Below are positions 12,043 through 24,190 of a stretch of DNA of 64,000 bases, in pieces. A program made the translations under genes and the position numbers. A model generated the notes under the pieces. That model did no database searches and was not told the origin of the DNA. It saw nothing but the letters and a program-made list of their open reading frames with translations. Origin of the DNA: Purpureocillium takamizusanense. Its lineage: Eukaryota; Ascomycota; Sordariomycetes; Hypocreales; Ophiocordycipitaceae. The DNA lies in NCBI RefSeq assembly GCF_022605165.1, contig NC_063069.1, positions 2,108,001 to 2,172,000 of the forward strand. The letters are read 5' to 3'. The first letter of the stretch is position 1. Each line of letters opens with the position of its first letter.

Positions 12043-14557
12043 CCAGCCGAGAAGACGACGACGTGGGTTTGTCATATCGCAAACAGATAGGGCCCGACTA
12101 ACAACTCGCACACAGAACGTGCTACTGCTACTGCTACTACAGCGTCGCTACACCGTTCAAGTCAGGACCCCCAAAGTTTTTGTGTGCCGAATGGAAAACG
12201 CCACAACCCGGGGAAGGAAGGGTTCAGGTACGGACGAGGTGCGGGACTGTAAGCGGGAAGAGGAAAGCCGTGTCCAGCCTGCTTCCCGCGGCCACTGACG
12301 ATGGTCCCGCCAAGCTTTTAAACCACGCGAGGCGCTTTGGTCAACTAGCGGCCTGGTCGAGCTGTATTGTCCGCGGGAAGTTCGCGCCTGGGGGGATGGG
12401 GAAGGGGGGGAAGGGGGGAGAAAAGTCGATCGCGGCCCGCTGGGAACGGGGTTTTGGTTTCTCACTCTTGGGGCATGTGCTTGGGACTCAAGGGTGGAGG
12501 GAGGCAAGCCACAAGCTCGTCCGCCTTGTTCGCGGATGGTGTTCTTTGATTAAGTACCCGTACAAGGTGAACCTTTCAATAACACGCGCAGCACGAACTT
12601 AGAAATGAATTTTGACACCAGTTTCTCGGCAGGCAAAGGCTGGACTGGCCAGGGTCCCAAGTGCCACCACCCGGGGGGGGCTGGCCGGGGTGGGACGCCA
12701 GGCTGAAAGACAGACTGGTTCGTGGAGGGGGGGTGCAAAGTGTGCGTCATGCAAAGGCGTGGGTGTGTCGCTGGCGGAATCGAGTTTGCCTTTTTGACGA
12801 CAGAAGTCGTGACTGACTTTAGCCGCGGGTGTGTGCAGAACGTAGCTTGTTGGTGTCAACAAGTTTGGGTGTGTGTGTCTCTGTGTGTGCTTGGACAGGC
12901 TGCTTGAACGTACATTGGCAGTGTCCAGCATAATGTCCGTGCAAGCTTCGGCCTGCGTGTCATGTGTAGAGAGTTGCCCTAGCCGTCGTCACACATGCCC
13001 TACAGGCCCAGTCATACGCCTCCATCAATGGAGCCGGTTCCCTTTTGCCGTATGGCTCATCACCATGGACGTGGACGACAAGAGGGCAGTTTCGCGAAGC
13101 ATGGTGCATGAGAGCTTGTGTCTGCTAGCTGCACAAGCAAGGCATACTTTGCACAGCGTGCCATGTCCCGCCTTCTGCACCGACTTCCGTCTCGTAGCCT
13201 AGTTGTGGGGACTCATGAGAACATGACAACACCAATCTGCATTCCACGATCAGCATGTACAAGCAAGACTTGCACGACAGCATGAAGTAGCCCGCAATGT
13301 ATTCGTAGAGCCTGTCACGGTCGCCAATCATGCCAGCCAAGAGGCAGCAGGTTGCGGTCGGTTGTAACGTTGTTGTACCTCTTTCCAGTGTCGAAGAAGC
13401 GCGTGCGGCGCAACACTGACACGTGACACCATCCCACAGCTCGTGAAGCAGCATCTCATCCCATCAGCTTCTCGGGTCGGCATTTGTCCCGCGCCTTGGA
13501 CAAGCAGCCGAATCGCGTTGACGAGGAAGTAAGCAATGGAGACATGGCTCGCAAGCGGCACCCATGGCGCGCGCAATGCATCTCCTCTGGGAGACGAGTG
13601 CGAAAAAAGCGAGCTGGGGCTCGATGTCGTCGGCTTTAAATAGCGCCGCGATGATTATCCCGGGCCCCAAGAGGCACCCCCGTTTGATCTCCCGGATGTC
13701 GCTGGGCAGGCATGGTGCTTCGCTGCATGTTGAGTGGATCGGTGTGTCACCGACCCGAGCGCTCCACGACTCTGGATCACTTCAGGGATTTGCGCCATCG
13801 TCTTCCTCTCTGGTGCACGCTCGTATCTCGTACACAGCTCTTTCTCGGCTTCAGGGCAAGTCTTCCAAGAGCAGGCATGAGATGAGAAAGGGAACGTTAG
13901 ATTGCGCCCGTCACGTGACGAGGCCTTTTAGTCGTGGCTCGCCTTGTGCATCAAGGCCTTAGAGAACGATTTGGCGCTAGTCTCTTGTATTAGTAGTCTC
14001 TTGTATTGCAGTGATAGCTGGTCGTCTGGCTGGCCGTCTGGCTGGACCTTTTTGCTGCATTGCTTGGTCTCAGGGAGCTAGGTAGCCGTCTTGCTAGCCG
14101 TCTAGCTGGCCGTTGGCTGGCTATCAACCACCCACCCCAGCCTTACAGGGCTGGTGCGGCCGCTTTGTGGCTGAGGCCTACCAGGAATGGTGGGGATGTG
14201 GCGGCATGTGGCGGTGCACTGATGGCGGGGCACCTGGTCAGAGCCGAGGAAACGCTGAAAAGTTGCTTGCAGGCGGCCAACGGGTCATCCAAGCAAAGGA
14301 CGAACGCAACAGCCGCCATATCTGGCTCCAGGAAACTCGACCGACTAGAAGACAGAGTTAGCCATCGAGGGCCCCTTGCCGCAGCTAAGACTCGACTGCT
14401 CACCTGTCGGACATCTCGAGCGTCCTCTCGGGTGGCGCGGTCTGAAACGGCCTGGCTGCTTCATCACCGGCAGACTTCGCCTCATCTCAGGCCAGAGGCG
14501 AGGCATACGGGTACTTTTTATTATCGTTTCCCGGCTCTCGGGGCGGCTCCCAAGAGT
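12043..14557. other. gene-free stretch with possible gene relic
   Basis: No intact gene. A CTG/CTA trinucleotide patch lies at about 12120-12140 and a GT-rich patch at about 12867-12891. On the minus strand at 13330-13800, hydrophobic, protein-like segments lie in different frames with no clean splice sites between them (see findings). Directly upstream of YVH1 are small direct repeats (13978-14112). Confidence 0.5.
13978..14112. repeat. short direct repeats upstream of YVH1
   Basis: A 14-base unit TAGTCTCTTGTATT occurs at 13978-13991 and again at 13994-14007. It is followed by two 12-base units CGTCTGGCTGG(C/A) at 14023-14046 and diverged relatives (GCCGTCTAGCTGGCC) near 14098-14112. Replication slippage is the likely origin. 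Confidence 0.8.
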
Positions 14558-15939
14558 ATGGCATTGAGTCGGGTAGAAGGGGAGGATGCGCTCTACGTAG
14601 GCGGGTAAGTCCCCCAATCCATTACGACTATGACGGGGACACACAATAGATGACTGACATATGCCCAATGTGCAGCCTCTGGGCTCTCCGGCGCTCCGAC
14701 TCGCTCGCTGAGCGACACATCACTCATGTTCTGTCCATGGTCGGATTTGACCCGGGCACGTTTCGCAATTTCAAGGACGAGCTGTGGTCAGACTATGGCA
14801 AGCAATTCAAACATCTCACTGTTGACGTGACAGACGAGGACGACACGAACATCCTCGTCGAGTTTCCCAAGATAGTGCGCTTCATTGACGAGGGCCTCCA
14901 TGGTGCCAGGGCTGACGCAACCCACGATCAAGACGGAGGCGGGGTGTCGGGCGAGCAGCCCATGGTTGAGACAAACTTGGAGACCACAAAGCAGGCGATA
15001 GGGTGTGGCAATGGCGCAGTGTTCGTGCACTGCGTAGCTGGCAAGTCCCGCTCAGTATCTGCTGTCATAGCATACCTGCTCTGGAAGTATCCAAATCGCT
15101 TTGATCCCAACATCGTTCCACCATCCGCCTACGACTTGTCTACCAAGAACCAAGGGCCTGCGAAATCACTATCAGAATCACAAACAGCATCGGGCCCGAA
15201 AAGGCCACGGAAAGAAACCGGTGATGATGCCGTCATGGCCGCACTTGGTCTGATCCGACGCACCCGACCCATGGCCGAGCCTAACGATGGCTTCATGCAG
15301 CAGCTCGCACTCTGGTGGGAGATGGGCTGCCCGGAAGATGTCGAGTCGAACCAGGCTTACCAGCGCTGGGCATTCAAGCGCGAGGTTGAGGAGTATATCG
15401 CCGTCGGACAGGCGCCGAGCCGGTTACGGTTCGAGGACGAGGCGGCACAGGCCCAGAAGACCCCATTCGGTAGCAGCGAGGGAACGCCTGGGACAAACCT
15501 GCGATGCAAAAAGTGCCGGCGAACTCTAGCCGCCACGCCATTCATCCAGAAGCACACGCCTGCGCCACCCAAGGCGCAGCCAGGCGCATCGCCGTTGCCG
15601 CAGCAGCCATGTCCACACTACTTCATCGAGCCGTTGAGCTGGATGCGCAGCGAGCTGGAGCGCGGCGAACTGAACGGGAGGCTGCTGTGTCCAAACGAGC
15701 GGTGCGGCGCCGCTGTCGGCCGATACGACTGGAAGGGGATACACTGTGCCTGCGGGGCTTGGGTGACGCCTGGCATGTCGTTGCAGCGGGCGAGGGTCGA
15801 CGAGGAGGCCAAAAGGACGACGGCGGGTGGACCTGCTGGTGCGGCGGCCGGGGCACATCAGGGGGCGGCGAGGAGGGCGCAGCTTGGCATCCGGATGCCG
15901 CCCGGAGCCGTCAGCACACGCGGCGGCGGGAACTTATAG
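14558..15939 (+). CDS. yvh1: dual-specificity protein phosphatase Yvh1
   Basis: Two exons (14558-14604, 14676-15939) give 436 aa. The short first exon ends in LYVGG, and splicing (GTAAGT...TGCAG) restores the conserved LYVGGLWALRRSDSL start of the phosphatase fold. The P-loop HCVAGKSRS carries catalytic Cys135 and Arg141. The C-terminal domain has CKKC (Cys293/296), CPHYFIEPLSWM, CPNERCG and HCACG, the zinc-binding module specific to Yvh1. In yeast, Yvh1 releases Mrt4 from pre-60S ribosomes, mainly through the zinc domain; that role is assumed here from the family. Between the general-acid region and the P-loop there is a hydrophilic insertion of about 35 residues, and another Ser/Lys-rich stretch follows the P-loop. 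The C-terminal tail is Ala/Gly-rich. Confidence 0.95.
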
Positions 15940-18900
15940 AGCATGGAAGCTGAAGACGACGCCTGCAGCGCCCACGCACACACTTGATGCAGAGAGCTGT
16001 GGCCGGGTGACGACGTGCCGGCAATGCTTTACGTGGTGTGTAACACCAGACGATATGCATGCATTACCCGCACAATACGACGCGGGCCGAACGACAAGTC
16101 CTGCGGGAATCTGCCGATGTGGATGATGCAATGGTTTCTTGGAAGGGCAGGCTGTGCCGCGTGCGACAGAGACGAGGGCTTGATGGCTGCCCGCACCGGC
16201 TTGTGACACGACTTGCCTGCCAATGGCTGCGCCACGATGCCTTCAAGCATGGCACGCTGCACTGCGCCGCCAGGCGTTGCGGCAGCCGGGATATCCTGAG
16301 AACCTAAATACCTAGAGTCTGATGTACCTATACGAACATGAAGAATAGCCTATGTCGGAGATGTGCTGGACTAATATCCACGAGGCAGCCTAGTCTGGGG
16401 TTTGGGAGTGTGCAGACATGTGTTTTGTCAGTTGGCAGCTGCATTCAATGTACACTCCTCGCAATGCAGCATTGTATAACCAGCTCTGGCAGCATTATAC
16501 AAAGGCTGCTGCATATGCTTGACAACTGCCGGGCGCAACTGTAGACAACCGTACGCTGTCCGTCCATTTAGCGTTCCCCAGAGCTTAATGCTGTGTGATA
16601 CAGCTTATAGCAAGGAACAGACTACGCTTGCTGATTTTAGTGATCTGCACGGCCCAAGATGCCTCATATAGTGAGCCACGACTTATACTAAGAAGTGTAA
16701 ACGCTGGAGCTCCCGGGGGTCCCTGTTTGGTTTTAACGCTCCAGGCAGGGACTGGTGAGCGGGCCAGTGACTAAAGGAAGGTGGGTCAGCCACAGCCCTT
16801 ATCTTGGGTAGAGCCAGTGTGATTTTCTGTCTGACAGTATTGCTGCTGCCTGCAACGGGACGCTGTAATGGCGAGGGTTACTGGGCCGGGAGCCGGACCT
16901 AGGCCCGGAGCCCCGGGTAGGTTGGGGTGGGGCCGTGTGCTCCAACCGGACCCGTCCATCGGGCCACACACCGAGGGATGGGGATGATCCCGGCCCAACT
17001 CATTGAAACAATCTCCGGTGAGCTCATCCCCGGCACAGTTGGTTCAACACCCCGTCCCAGCGAGTCCATTTAATCTATCGCTGCACGATCTGGTTGACAT
17101 CTGTGCCGTCCAATGCGGACTCAGGGGCAATTGCTTTCTACGTGACGGCACTGACACACTTGCCCCCAAAGGCTTAAGCAGACACGTGCTTACATCCTTG
17201 GCTCTGTTTATTGCGGGTATCGAAGCAAACATGCGGGAGTCATCACTAAACGAGCGCTGTACGACTGCCTTACACGGCTTCTCCCTCTTGGGACCAAACG
17301 TCCTTGCGAGCAACGAATGTTCTGGCGGTGCTGTTGTTACTCCCCGGGTGCTAGATTCTGCATGCCAGGGCCGAGCATCCCACCAGGTAAGATTGTGACT
17401 TCCTCCCTCGGTGCCAAGCATGTACTTGGACCCAGCACACATGTACTTCGATTCAAAGCAGCGTTGTCCCAATGAAGGTGTCTTCGTGCATGGCCTTGAC
17501 ACAAGCTGCCAAATTCCACTTCCCTGACGTAGCATATTTGCTTGGCCTTGAGCATAAAAAAGGGCGTGGTAGCGTCGAAAGTTCACCTCGGCACGCGACT
17601 TGTCCGTGGTTTGATGTTCTTCTAAGACTGACAAACCTTTCGCCACCACGCCTCTCACTGGTTCCTAGAAGTGGTGGCCGGGGCTGACGACTTGGAAAAT
17701 TGCTCAGGGTTTGACACCGTGGCTCTTGTGGCATTTATCTCCCGTAATCAAGCGTGAATGTCTGTAGCTTGGAGCACACGTTCAGCTAAATCGGGTCTGA
17801 TGAAGTGAACTGAGGCTCGCTTCGGATCAATGGCAAGCTTTTGACGACACTGCCGCGACGTATAAGAGAGTTGTCGATTTCTACAGCTTGCTGAGGTTCA
17901 GATGGATACCATACGAACGAAGGATGGCCTAGTTGTCGGCGTGACTACTTCGTACGCAGAAAGAATGCTGGCAACGTGCTCGACGGAACGAGGGCGGACG
18001 CAAGGCTCCATGAGGGTAGCTTTGGTCTGCCGCGAGGAAACATGTAAGTGGGCGTAGATTCATGGGACCTCCTCGTGCCATCCGGTGAAAGAGTTCGAGG
18101 CTATGCAGCACACTGTACACGTATCCGCGCAACAATGCCGCGTTTTTTGATGCCAGTCTACCATGCCAGATACGGGTGTGTGTTTCGTACACCTGTCTGG
18201 TGGTCGGTCCTTTTCATCAATGTCGCATTTGATCGTTCACGCTTGAACAATCCTAGGACGACGAATGACATTTCATGATGCCCCAGTGTATATACTTGTA
18301 AATAGTAAGACTACTTGTCGGGTACAAATCAGCTATTAATAGCTGGCCGTGAAAGCTACTACTACTAGCAGCAAGCCTCAATATCGATGAGTAAAGGGCC
18401 TGCCTGGTTTTGGTCCCCACTACCGTTTCGCTGGGTGATGCGAAAAGCTCCACGCCATTGACATCAGCCCCAGATATATCCTCGATGCTTAGGGAACCTT
18501 GTCAAGCTTTGATAGCTACGTGTCCGGAAAAGGCTCCTCCTGCCTGATGCTTTGAAAATTCTGCAAATTATATTTCTGCGCGCCTTTTTTGCGTGCGACG
18601 ACGACATTCCAGGCGCATAAACGTTTACTCGGCGACACAGGAATAAATGCCCGAGGCATTTGGGGGAGGAAGCGCGGCATCCCACAAAAGCGCCAGATGC
18701 TAACTTTGTTGGTAGTCACACAGGGGACGTACGCGCAGTCGGCATCATCGTCGCGTTCGCAGCCTAATAAGATGCGATGAACAGTGTGCGTTGTGGTGCT
18801 TCTGTCTTACCAGGGACAGGCCCTTCATGCCATGTCTCTCTCACCCGGGCTGTCCAACAAGCGCCGGCCCGGCTGTCGCGGCCGCTCACTCAATTTCAGT

Positions 18901-19692
18901 CACAAATGACCCCTCCTCGCGGTTCGTTTGCGCCACAGGGTCCCGTCTCGGGCGCGCGCCATGGCGAAATGCCGCCGCTTACGGGATCCAAACGCCACCG
19001 AAGCTAGTCTTTGGAGCTCCGGTCCCCGGTCCGATGCCGCCGTCTCGAAACGTTCATCGGAGCTTGCGGGCGGGCTGCGGCGCGGAAGGAAGGGAGGAAT
19101 GGGGAGGCGCGAGGATTTCCTCCCATTTACCTTTTTTGGCCAGCCCCTTGCCAGGCCCCAAGTTATTAGGATTCGATTCCAGCAGTGGTAGTTGGAGGCG
19201 TTTACGAGACACGAACGACAGCGGTCTGCCTACCATTGCCCCGTTGCTCGGGTTCCAGGCCAGGCTTGATACGATGTGCAGCTCTGCGCGTGTGCCCGTA
19301 CACGGCCGAAGGTCCCAGGCGAGGACATGACCGGCTCGACGCGTGCCTGTAAACGTGGTTGGGTTTGTTGGGGCCCAGCAAGCTGGTATGATGAGCTCGA
19401 GCTCCTCGTCCAGCCGTTGCTCGCAGGCGAGTCACGCCATTCATTGCCTCTTGTGCATGGTGCCCATCAGGCCACCACCGCCGCGAGGCCACACGCTGCC
19501 CATCGATTGAGCGGATGCAACAGCGCTGGACGGGACGCAAGGGAGGGGGAGAGAGAGAGAGACAGAGAGCCAGAGAGAGTCCCCCCCCCCACCACGTCAA
19601 CCCGCGAGGGCCTGGAGAATTGCGAGTGCCGGGCATGGCGGGGCCGGCGGGTGGGCGGCAGTATCACTTGATCCTGCCTGACTTATTATTAT

Positions 19693-19714
19693 GCGAGCGA
19701 GCGAGCGAGCGAGC
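19693..19714. repeat. (GCGA)n microsatellite
   Basis: Five and a half tandem copies of the tetranucleotide GCGA lie in non-coding sequence. Confidence 0.9.
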
Positions 19715-20553
19715 TGAGAACGTCCGTGTAAAAATGAGCGATGCAACATTATGCATCGGCCCGGGAACGAGGACGCTGCGACAACGTGTTGGGACGGTGG
19801 CCTCACGGACGACGAGGTCAATGAGCGCATTCATAACCAAATCAGATCAAAATCATGAATCAAAATAAATGCCGCCATGGCAGCGGGCGGCCCACTCACT
19901 CACTCACTGGCCGGCCGACCACCCGCCAGTCACGGGCATGAACCCTGCACGCAAATCGATCGAGATGGGAGGTCCAACAACGACACCCGTCGTGAGGCGT
20001 TGCCCTGCCCCGACGAAGCGATTGGTGTAAACCCGCTACGCGAGCCCATTCGCATGTACGTGGTGCTGCTGCTGGTCGTCGACAGCGGCGCCGTCCGTCG
20101 TCCGTCCGTCCGTCGGTCCTTTGCCGGCCCACCACACCACCCACTGGAACACACCCACTCTCAACGGGCAAGCAACGGTGACAGGACGCATCTCGTTTGC
20201 CTGTGTCGATTCGTGATGCTTGTCCGGTTTATCCCCCGCCGGTGCTTGCTCGTGCAGGGGTTTGTTTCTGCTGTGTTGTCGTCTATTTTCTCTCGTTCTC
20301 CATTTCCCCAATCCCTGAAGCAATCCACTTTGGGTAGTGACGACAGCGCGCGCAGCAGGGACTCAACCCCTGTCCATTGTTTGACGCACATGGGCGACGA
20401 CGATGGAGGGGCGCTCGGGCTCGGTGGCCGAGCAGAAAGCGATCTCATCAGCGCAGGAATCTCGGGTCGCCGCTGACTGAGAGAGTGTGCCCTTCCTTAT
20501 TAGAGGTTGCGTGAGCTGATGCGGGCCATCCATGAGGTAGTAGCAGCCACGCA

Positions 20554-20580
20554 CAGCAGCAGCAGCAGCAGCAGCAGCAG
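20554..20580. repeat. (CAG)9 microsatellite
   Basis: Nine perfect CAG units. They would read as poly-Ser or poly-Gln if translated, but no supported gene covers them. Confidence 0.9.
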
Positions 20581-21517
20581 CATGATGCCCGCTGGCAGTG
20601 TCGTAGCGATGCCCGCTCTTGGCCTCCTCCCCCCAAGCGGTCAGGGACCTCCGGGCCCGATCAGAGTTGTCGCCGCCTCCCTCTCTCTCGCGCCTTGACA
20701 CCCACCGGCCCCTTTTGGTTCCTCTTTTCCCGGCCAGTAAGTAGGGCGAGAGGGCGCCAGTGAACAGCAAAAAAGCTTGGTCCTGCGACCCTGGTTGAGG
20801 CCGCCTCACAGGGCGGTGGGGTCAGAAGGGGATTGGGGGGGGGGCATCCATCGGTTGCGAAAGCCTAACCACAGGATACGTAGGAAAAAGGAGCCAAAAA
20901 AAAAATATCCGCTCCTCGCTAACAACAGCCAGAGGCCCCCACCATTTGGCTGGCTGGCTGGCAGGCTGGCGTCTTTTCGTACGTCGTGCGTAATAAGGCA
21001 GAGGAGTGGAGGGAGGGGGCCGCCGCCGACGCCTTGCGGCAGTCGGTAGCAGTAGGTAGGTACTCTGCCGATACATGTCCCGTAAAAGCCGATGCCGCGA
21101 TCCCCACCTCTCCCGAGCAAGTGAGACATGGATGGCCGATCGACGAGGCTTGACAAAGTCCCAGGGCTGCCTTGCTTTGCTTGGGTTTGCTGTCGGCATG
21201 GTAGTCATGGCATGTACCAAGTTACTCTCCCACGGCGGGAGTAAGCCGGTCGGAGCCCAAGGGCCCGGCACCTGTTTGTTTGCCTTGTCCTTGACTCAGG
21301 GTGGACGTTGTGCATCATTAATAAAAGGGTCGCCGAAAAGCTGCACACCGTCATGTATGTACATTTATCTGACAGACCGCCCGCCCTTTCCCCCCCTTCC
21401 CTTTCATGACGAGCTTCGGCTTTCAAGACAGGGCCGTGATCTCTCCAGTCGCAGCATACCCTCGTCGTCCCTGACTTCAAGGAGACAAAAAGAAGAACGA
21501 AACAAAAGCACAAAGCC

Positions 21518-22299
21518 ATGTATCATCACGCAGGCTTCTGCCGCCGCCGGCGATCCTCTTCGACGTCATCTACCGCCTCGACGGTATCCTGGACGTCCAA
21601 CCACCACCATCACGACCAACAACAACACCGCCACCACCACCACCACGACGTTGTCGTCGACAATGTCCGCGCCGCTTGCAGCGGCAGCCAGATCAGTGCG
21701 GCATCTTCTTCTTCCCCGCCGCCATCGCCGTTGTCGTCGTCGTGCAACGTGCGGACCTGCGAGGGCATGACGGCCGACGAGACGCGCGAGCTGTGGAAGT
21801 GCATGCTCGCCCTGCAGCAGCGCTATGGGTGCTACAACTCGAGGCGGATCGACCTGGCGGCCAACGCCGGCGACGACGAGGGCGTCAACCTGATGCGTGA
21901 GTCGCGCCCGCTTTCTCTTCCATGCGCACCACATTTTTCTCTTTTCTTCTTCTTCACCTTTGGTTAGGGGATTTCACGTTGGGTCGCCGACGGCGTAGCA
22001 ATCTCCTACACCAGCAAGACAAACTACATGCCTGGTGGTCGGGCCGAGAAAAGAAAAATGCACTGGACGATGACGGGCCCGCTAACACGGTCGCACCAGC
22101 AAATCCCTTCATCATCGACACGCTCAACAACTCCGTCATCGACCTCCCCAGCGAAGGGTGGGAGATGCTCGACCGGTGTCTCCGCGGCCACGACGAGGCC
22201 TGCGCATCTGCGTCGTCGCCATCAGCTGCATGCCAGAAGAGCAGCAATAAGCCCAACAAGTGCGAGGGGAGACTTGTTGTTGCTTGTGCCCGGCAATGA
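21518..22299 (+). CDS. conserved fungal protein of unknown function
   Basis: Two exons (21518-21896, 22100-22299) give 192 aa. The donor GTGAGT and acceptor CACCAG join the frame so that VNLM continues into PNPFIIDTLNN. The first ~80 residues are low complexity, with His-rich runs and then Ser/Pro, and are probably disordered. The core, from CEGMTADETRELWKCMLALQ through LPSEGWEMLDRC, is compact, contains several Cys, and has the look of a small conserved ascomycete domain; I cannot name it. The C-terminus is Ser/Lys-rich and ends shortly after an intron-proximal helix-like segment. The start at 21518 has acceptable context (aagccATGtat), but the Met just before TADETREL is an alternative. The 203-nt intron is long for this window and could hide a different acceptor. 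Confidence 0.6.
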
Positions 22300-24190
22300 G
22301 TCCAACTGTGGACGACACTTCGCGCGGCTCGGAAGTCACGACACGAAACATTTAAAGCAACGACGGCGACGACGATGATGCGACAAGGGAGTGAGTGGCC
22401 AGTGGCTCTCGGAGAGAATGACCATCTTGGCATTTGAGACGGACGGCATGACGGCGAGTGGGAAGAACGGGAGCGGCACGGAACAGGACGTGCGCCGCGG
22501 CGTTGGCATGCATACATACACTCGGGACCGAGGGAGCAGCAGGACTCATCGCTTCACTATCCCCCTTTTCACTTCTCACTTCTGGTCAAAACCATTTCAC
22601 CATGTAATGCTTTTCTTATTACCAAGACACCCTCGATACCCCTCCACGTTTTTTTTACATTCAGACTGAAAAGCAGCCTTATATAGTCCTCTCTAAAATC
22701 CTCCTTTTTCTCTCTCACATCTGTTTCAAGCTCTGGTAATCGTTCATCTGTGAGCGAACCAGAGATTGTGTGTCGGCACGACACAATACCAGCAGCTTGT
22801 CAGTCTAGCAGCTTGCATCTCAATGCCGACAGAGTCATCAGACTGTTTCAGGTCGTACTGCTCTGTCCGCCCTTATCACGCGGTGAGAGAGGGGGGCGCA
22901 GTGCCACGCGTGTATGTGCTTTCGTGCTGGCTGCTGCACCGGCATTGTCCCTCCTCCTCACCACATCATCGGCTCCATGTCTCAGATCTCCGCATCTGCC
23001 CACTTACACAAACACGCGCGGGGAAAGACACCATAAGCCACGTCAATTCTGCAATGCCTGACCACCACCATTCGAGATGCGCGCCCTCCGCACCTTTCGC
23101 AGGCGAAGCAAACCCTGTCCATTCGCCGGCTTTTTCATTTGTCAGCCCCTCGGAAGCCGCGGCCTGTCCCAATCTCAGACTACGGCACGCATCGTCACCC
23201 CTCTTCGTGGGTGCAGTGGTGGCCGCGAGATACTAAGAAAGGAAGGCCTCTCTCCCTAGGCCAGGAAACGTCATGTGCGCAGACCAGCAACCGCTCACCG
23301 CCCCCACTTAAGCCCGCTGATCTCAACGACACCTCGGGCCGTGCAAGGCGTTCTCGTCATCCGGCCAAGCGCGAGCGAAGCCGCTCCGGTATCGCTTCGT
23401 TATTTCCTTCTAGCAAGTAAGGGGTCGGACGGAGCCGCAGCTCCGATAATGTCGCCTCCGTCGGAGGGCCGGGTGTTGTACCCGGTCGGGATCCGCTGCT
23501 TTCGACCGCGTCGTGTGTTCATTACGTGTCTCCTGAACTTCACATGCTGCTGAGAAACCCCGCGTGCTCAATGCCATTTCAACCTATACAGGTCAATCGC
23601 ATTTCGGCTGCTACAAGTGCTCGACTGACCACACCTCAACCTGCGCCATTTGCCTGATTCCCTGCAGTCATCAAAATTTGACCCGCTCTTGAGGGCTTTT
23701 AAACAAGAAATGCGCTCAAAAACATGACAATGACAGCGTGTGCGTGTTTGATCCGAATCTTTGCAAAAAGAGCATGAGTTGGGACATCATGCAACAACCG
23801 TGGACTCAAGCACTGTCCACCTAAACTCATGCCAAGACACGCCCCTGACGTTTGCGCCTGCAACCCAGAGTAGGTAGGTAGCACCCCGGGTCAGGTGGGT
23901 GCAACAAAACAAGTCCCCCTCGCAAGCAAGGGTATCGTTCCCAGGGGGGGGATCGTCAATGGATGCTTCGCTGTTTGTGGCCCAAACCGACCTTGCCGAC
24001 GCTTCTACCTCTGGCAGCAGCTTCTCTATCGCAGGAACGCGGGAACAGGCAGCGCACCACCACGACATGTATCAACCGATTTGAAATGCGATTTCTGTCA
24101 CGCATCACGCATCACGCGGATGGCCGCTGACCGGTAACAAACGCCCTGCGCCGTGTTAGCATATCTCGTGAGCCCGAGGCGAGAGGTGGC
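22300..24190. other. gene-free stretch
   Basis: No gene seen. Around 22540-22730 the plus strand is pyrimidine-rich. At about 23426-23441, CGGAGC and GCTCCG form a short perfect hairpin with a 4-base loop, inside a locally CGG-rich patch. The right end presumably contains the 3' UTR of the minus-strand methyltransferase gene. A double TAGG motif lies at about 23871. Confidence 0.5.

Larger units (their letters stand above)
15940..21517. other. gene-poor stretch, simple repeats
   Basis: No gene can be supported. Between 17003 and 17658 both strands keep an open frame (about 130 and 205 codons), but neither starts with a well-placed ATG or matches a family I know. The block 16700-17050 is unusually rich in CCGG/GGCCC words (see findings). 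Simple repeats include GA at about 19547-19580, GCGA at 19693-19714, CGTC at about 20094-20115, and nine CAG units at 20554-20580. Confidence 0.45.

Noticed and set aside
17044..17658. 204-codon minus-strand frame
   Set aside because: Opens with GTG, has no in-frame ATG in good context, no domain, and conflicts with a plus-strand frame of similar quality.
20554..20580. CAG repeat as a possible poly-Gln coding tract
   Set aside because: No supported exon covers it.
21566..21934. 122-codon minus-strand frame opposite the 21.5-kb gene
   Set aside because: Lies entirely antisense to the better-supported two-exon gene and is composed of Val/Arg repeats made by its triplet repeats.
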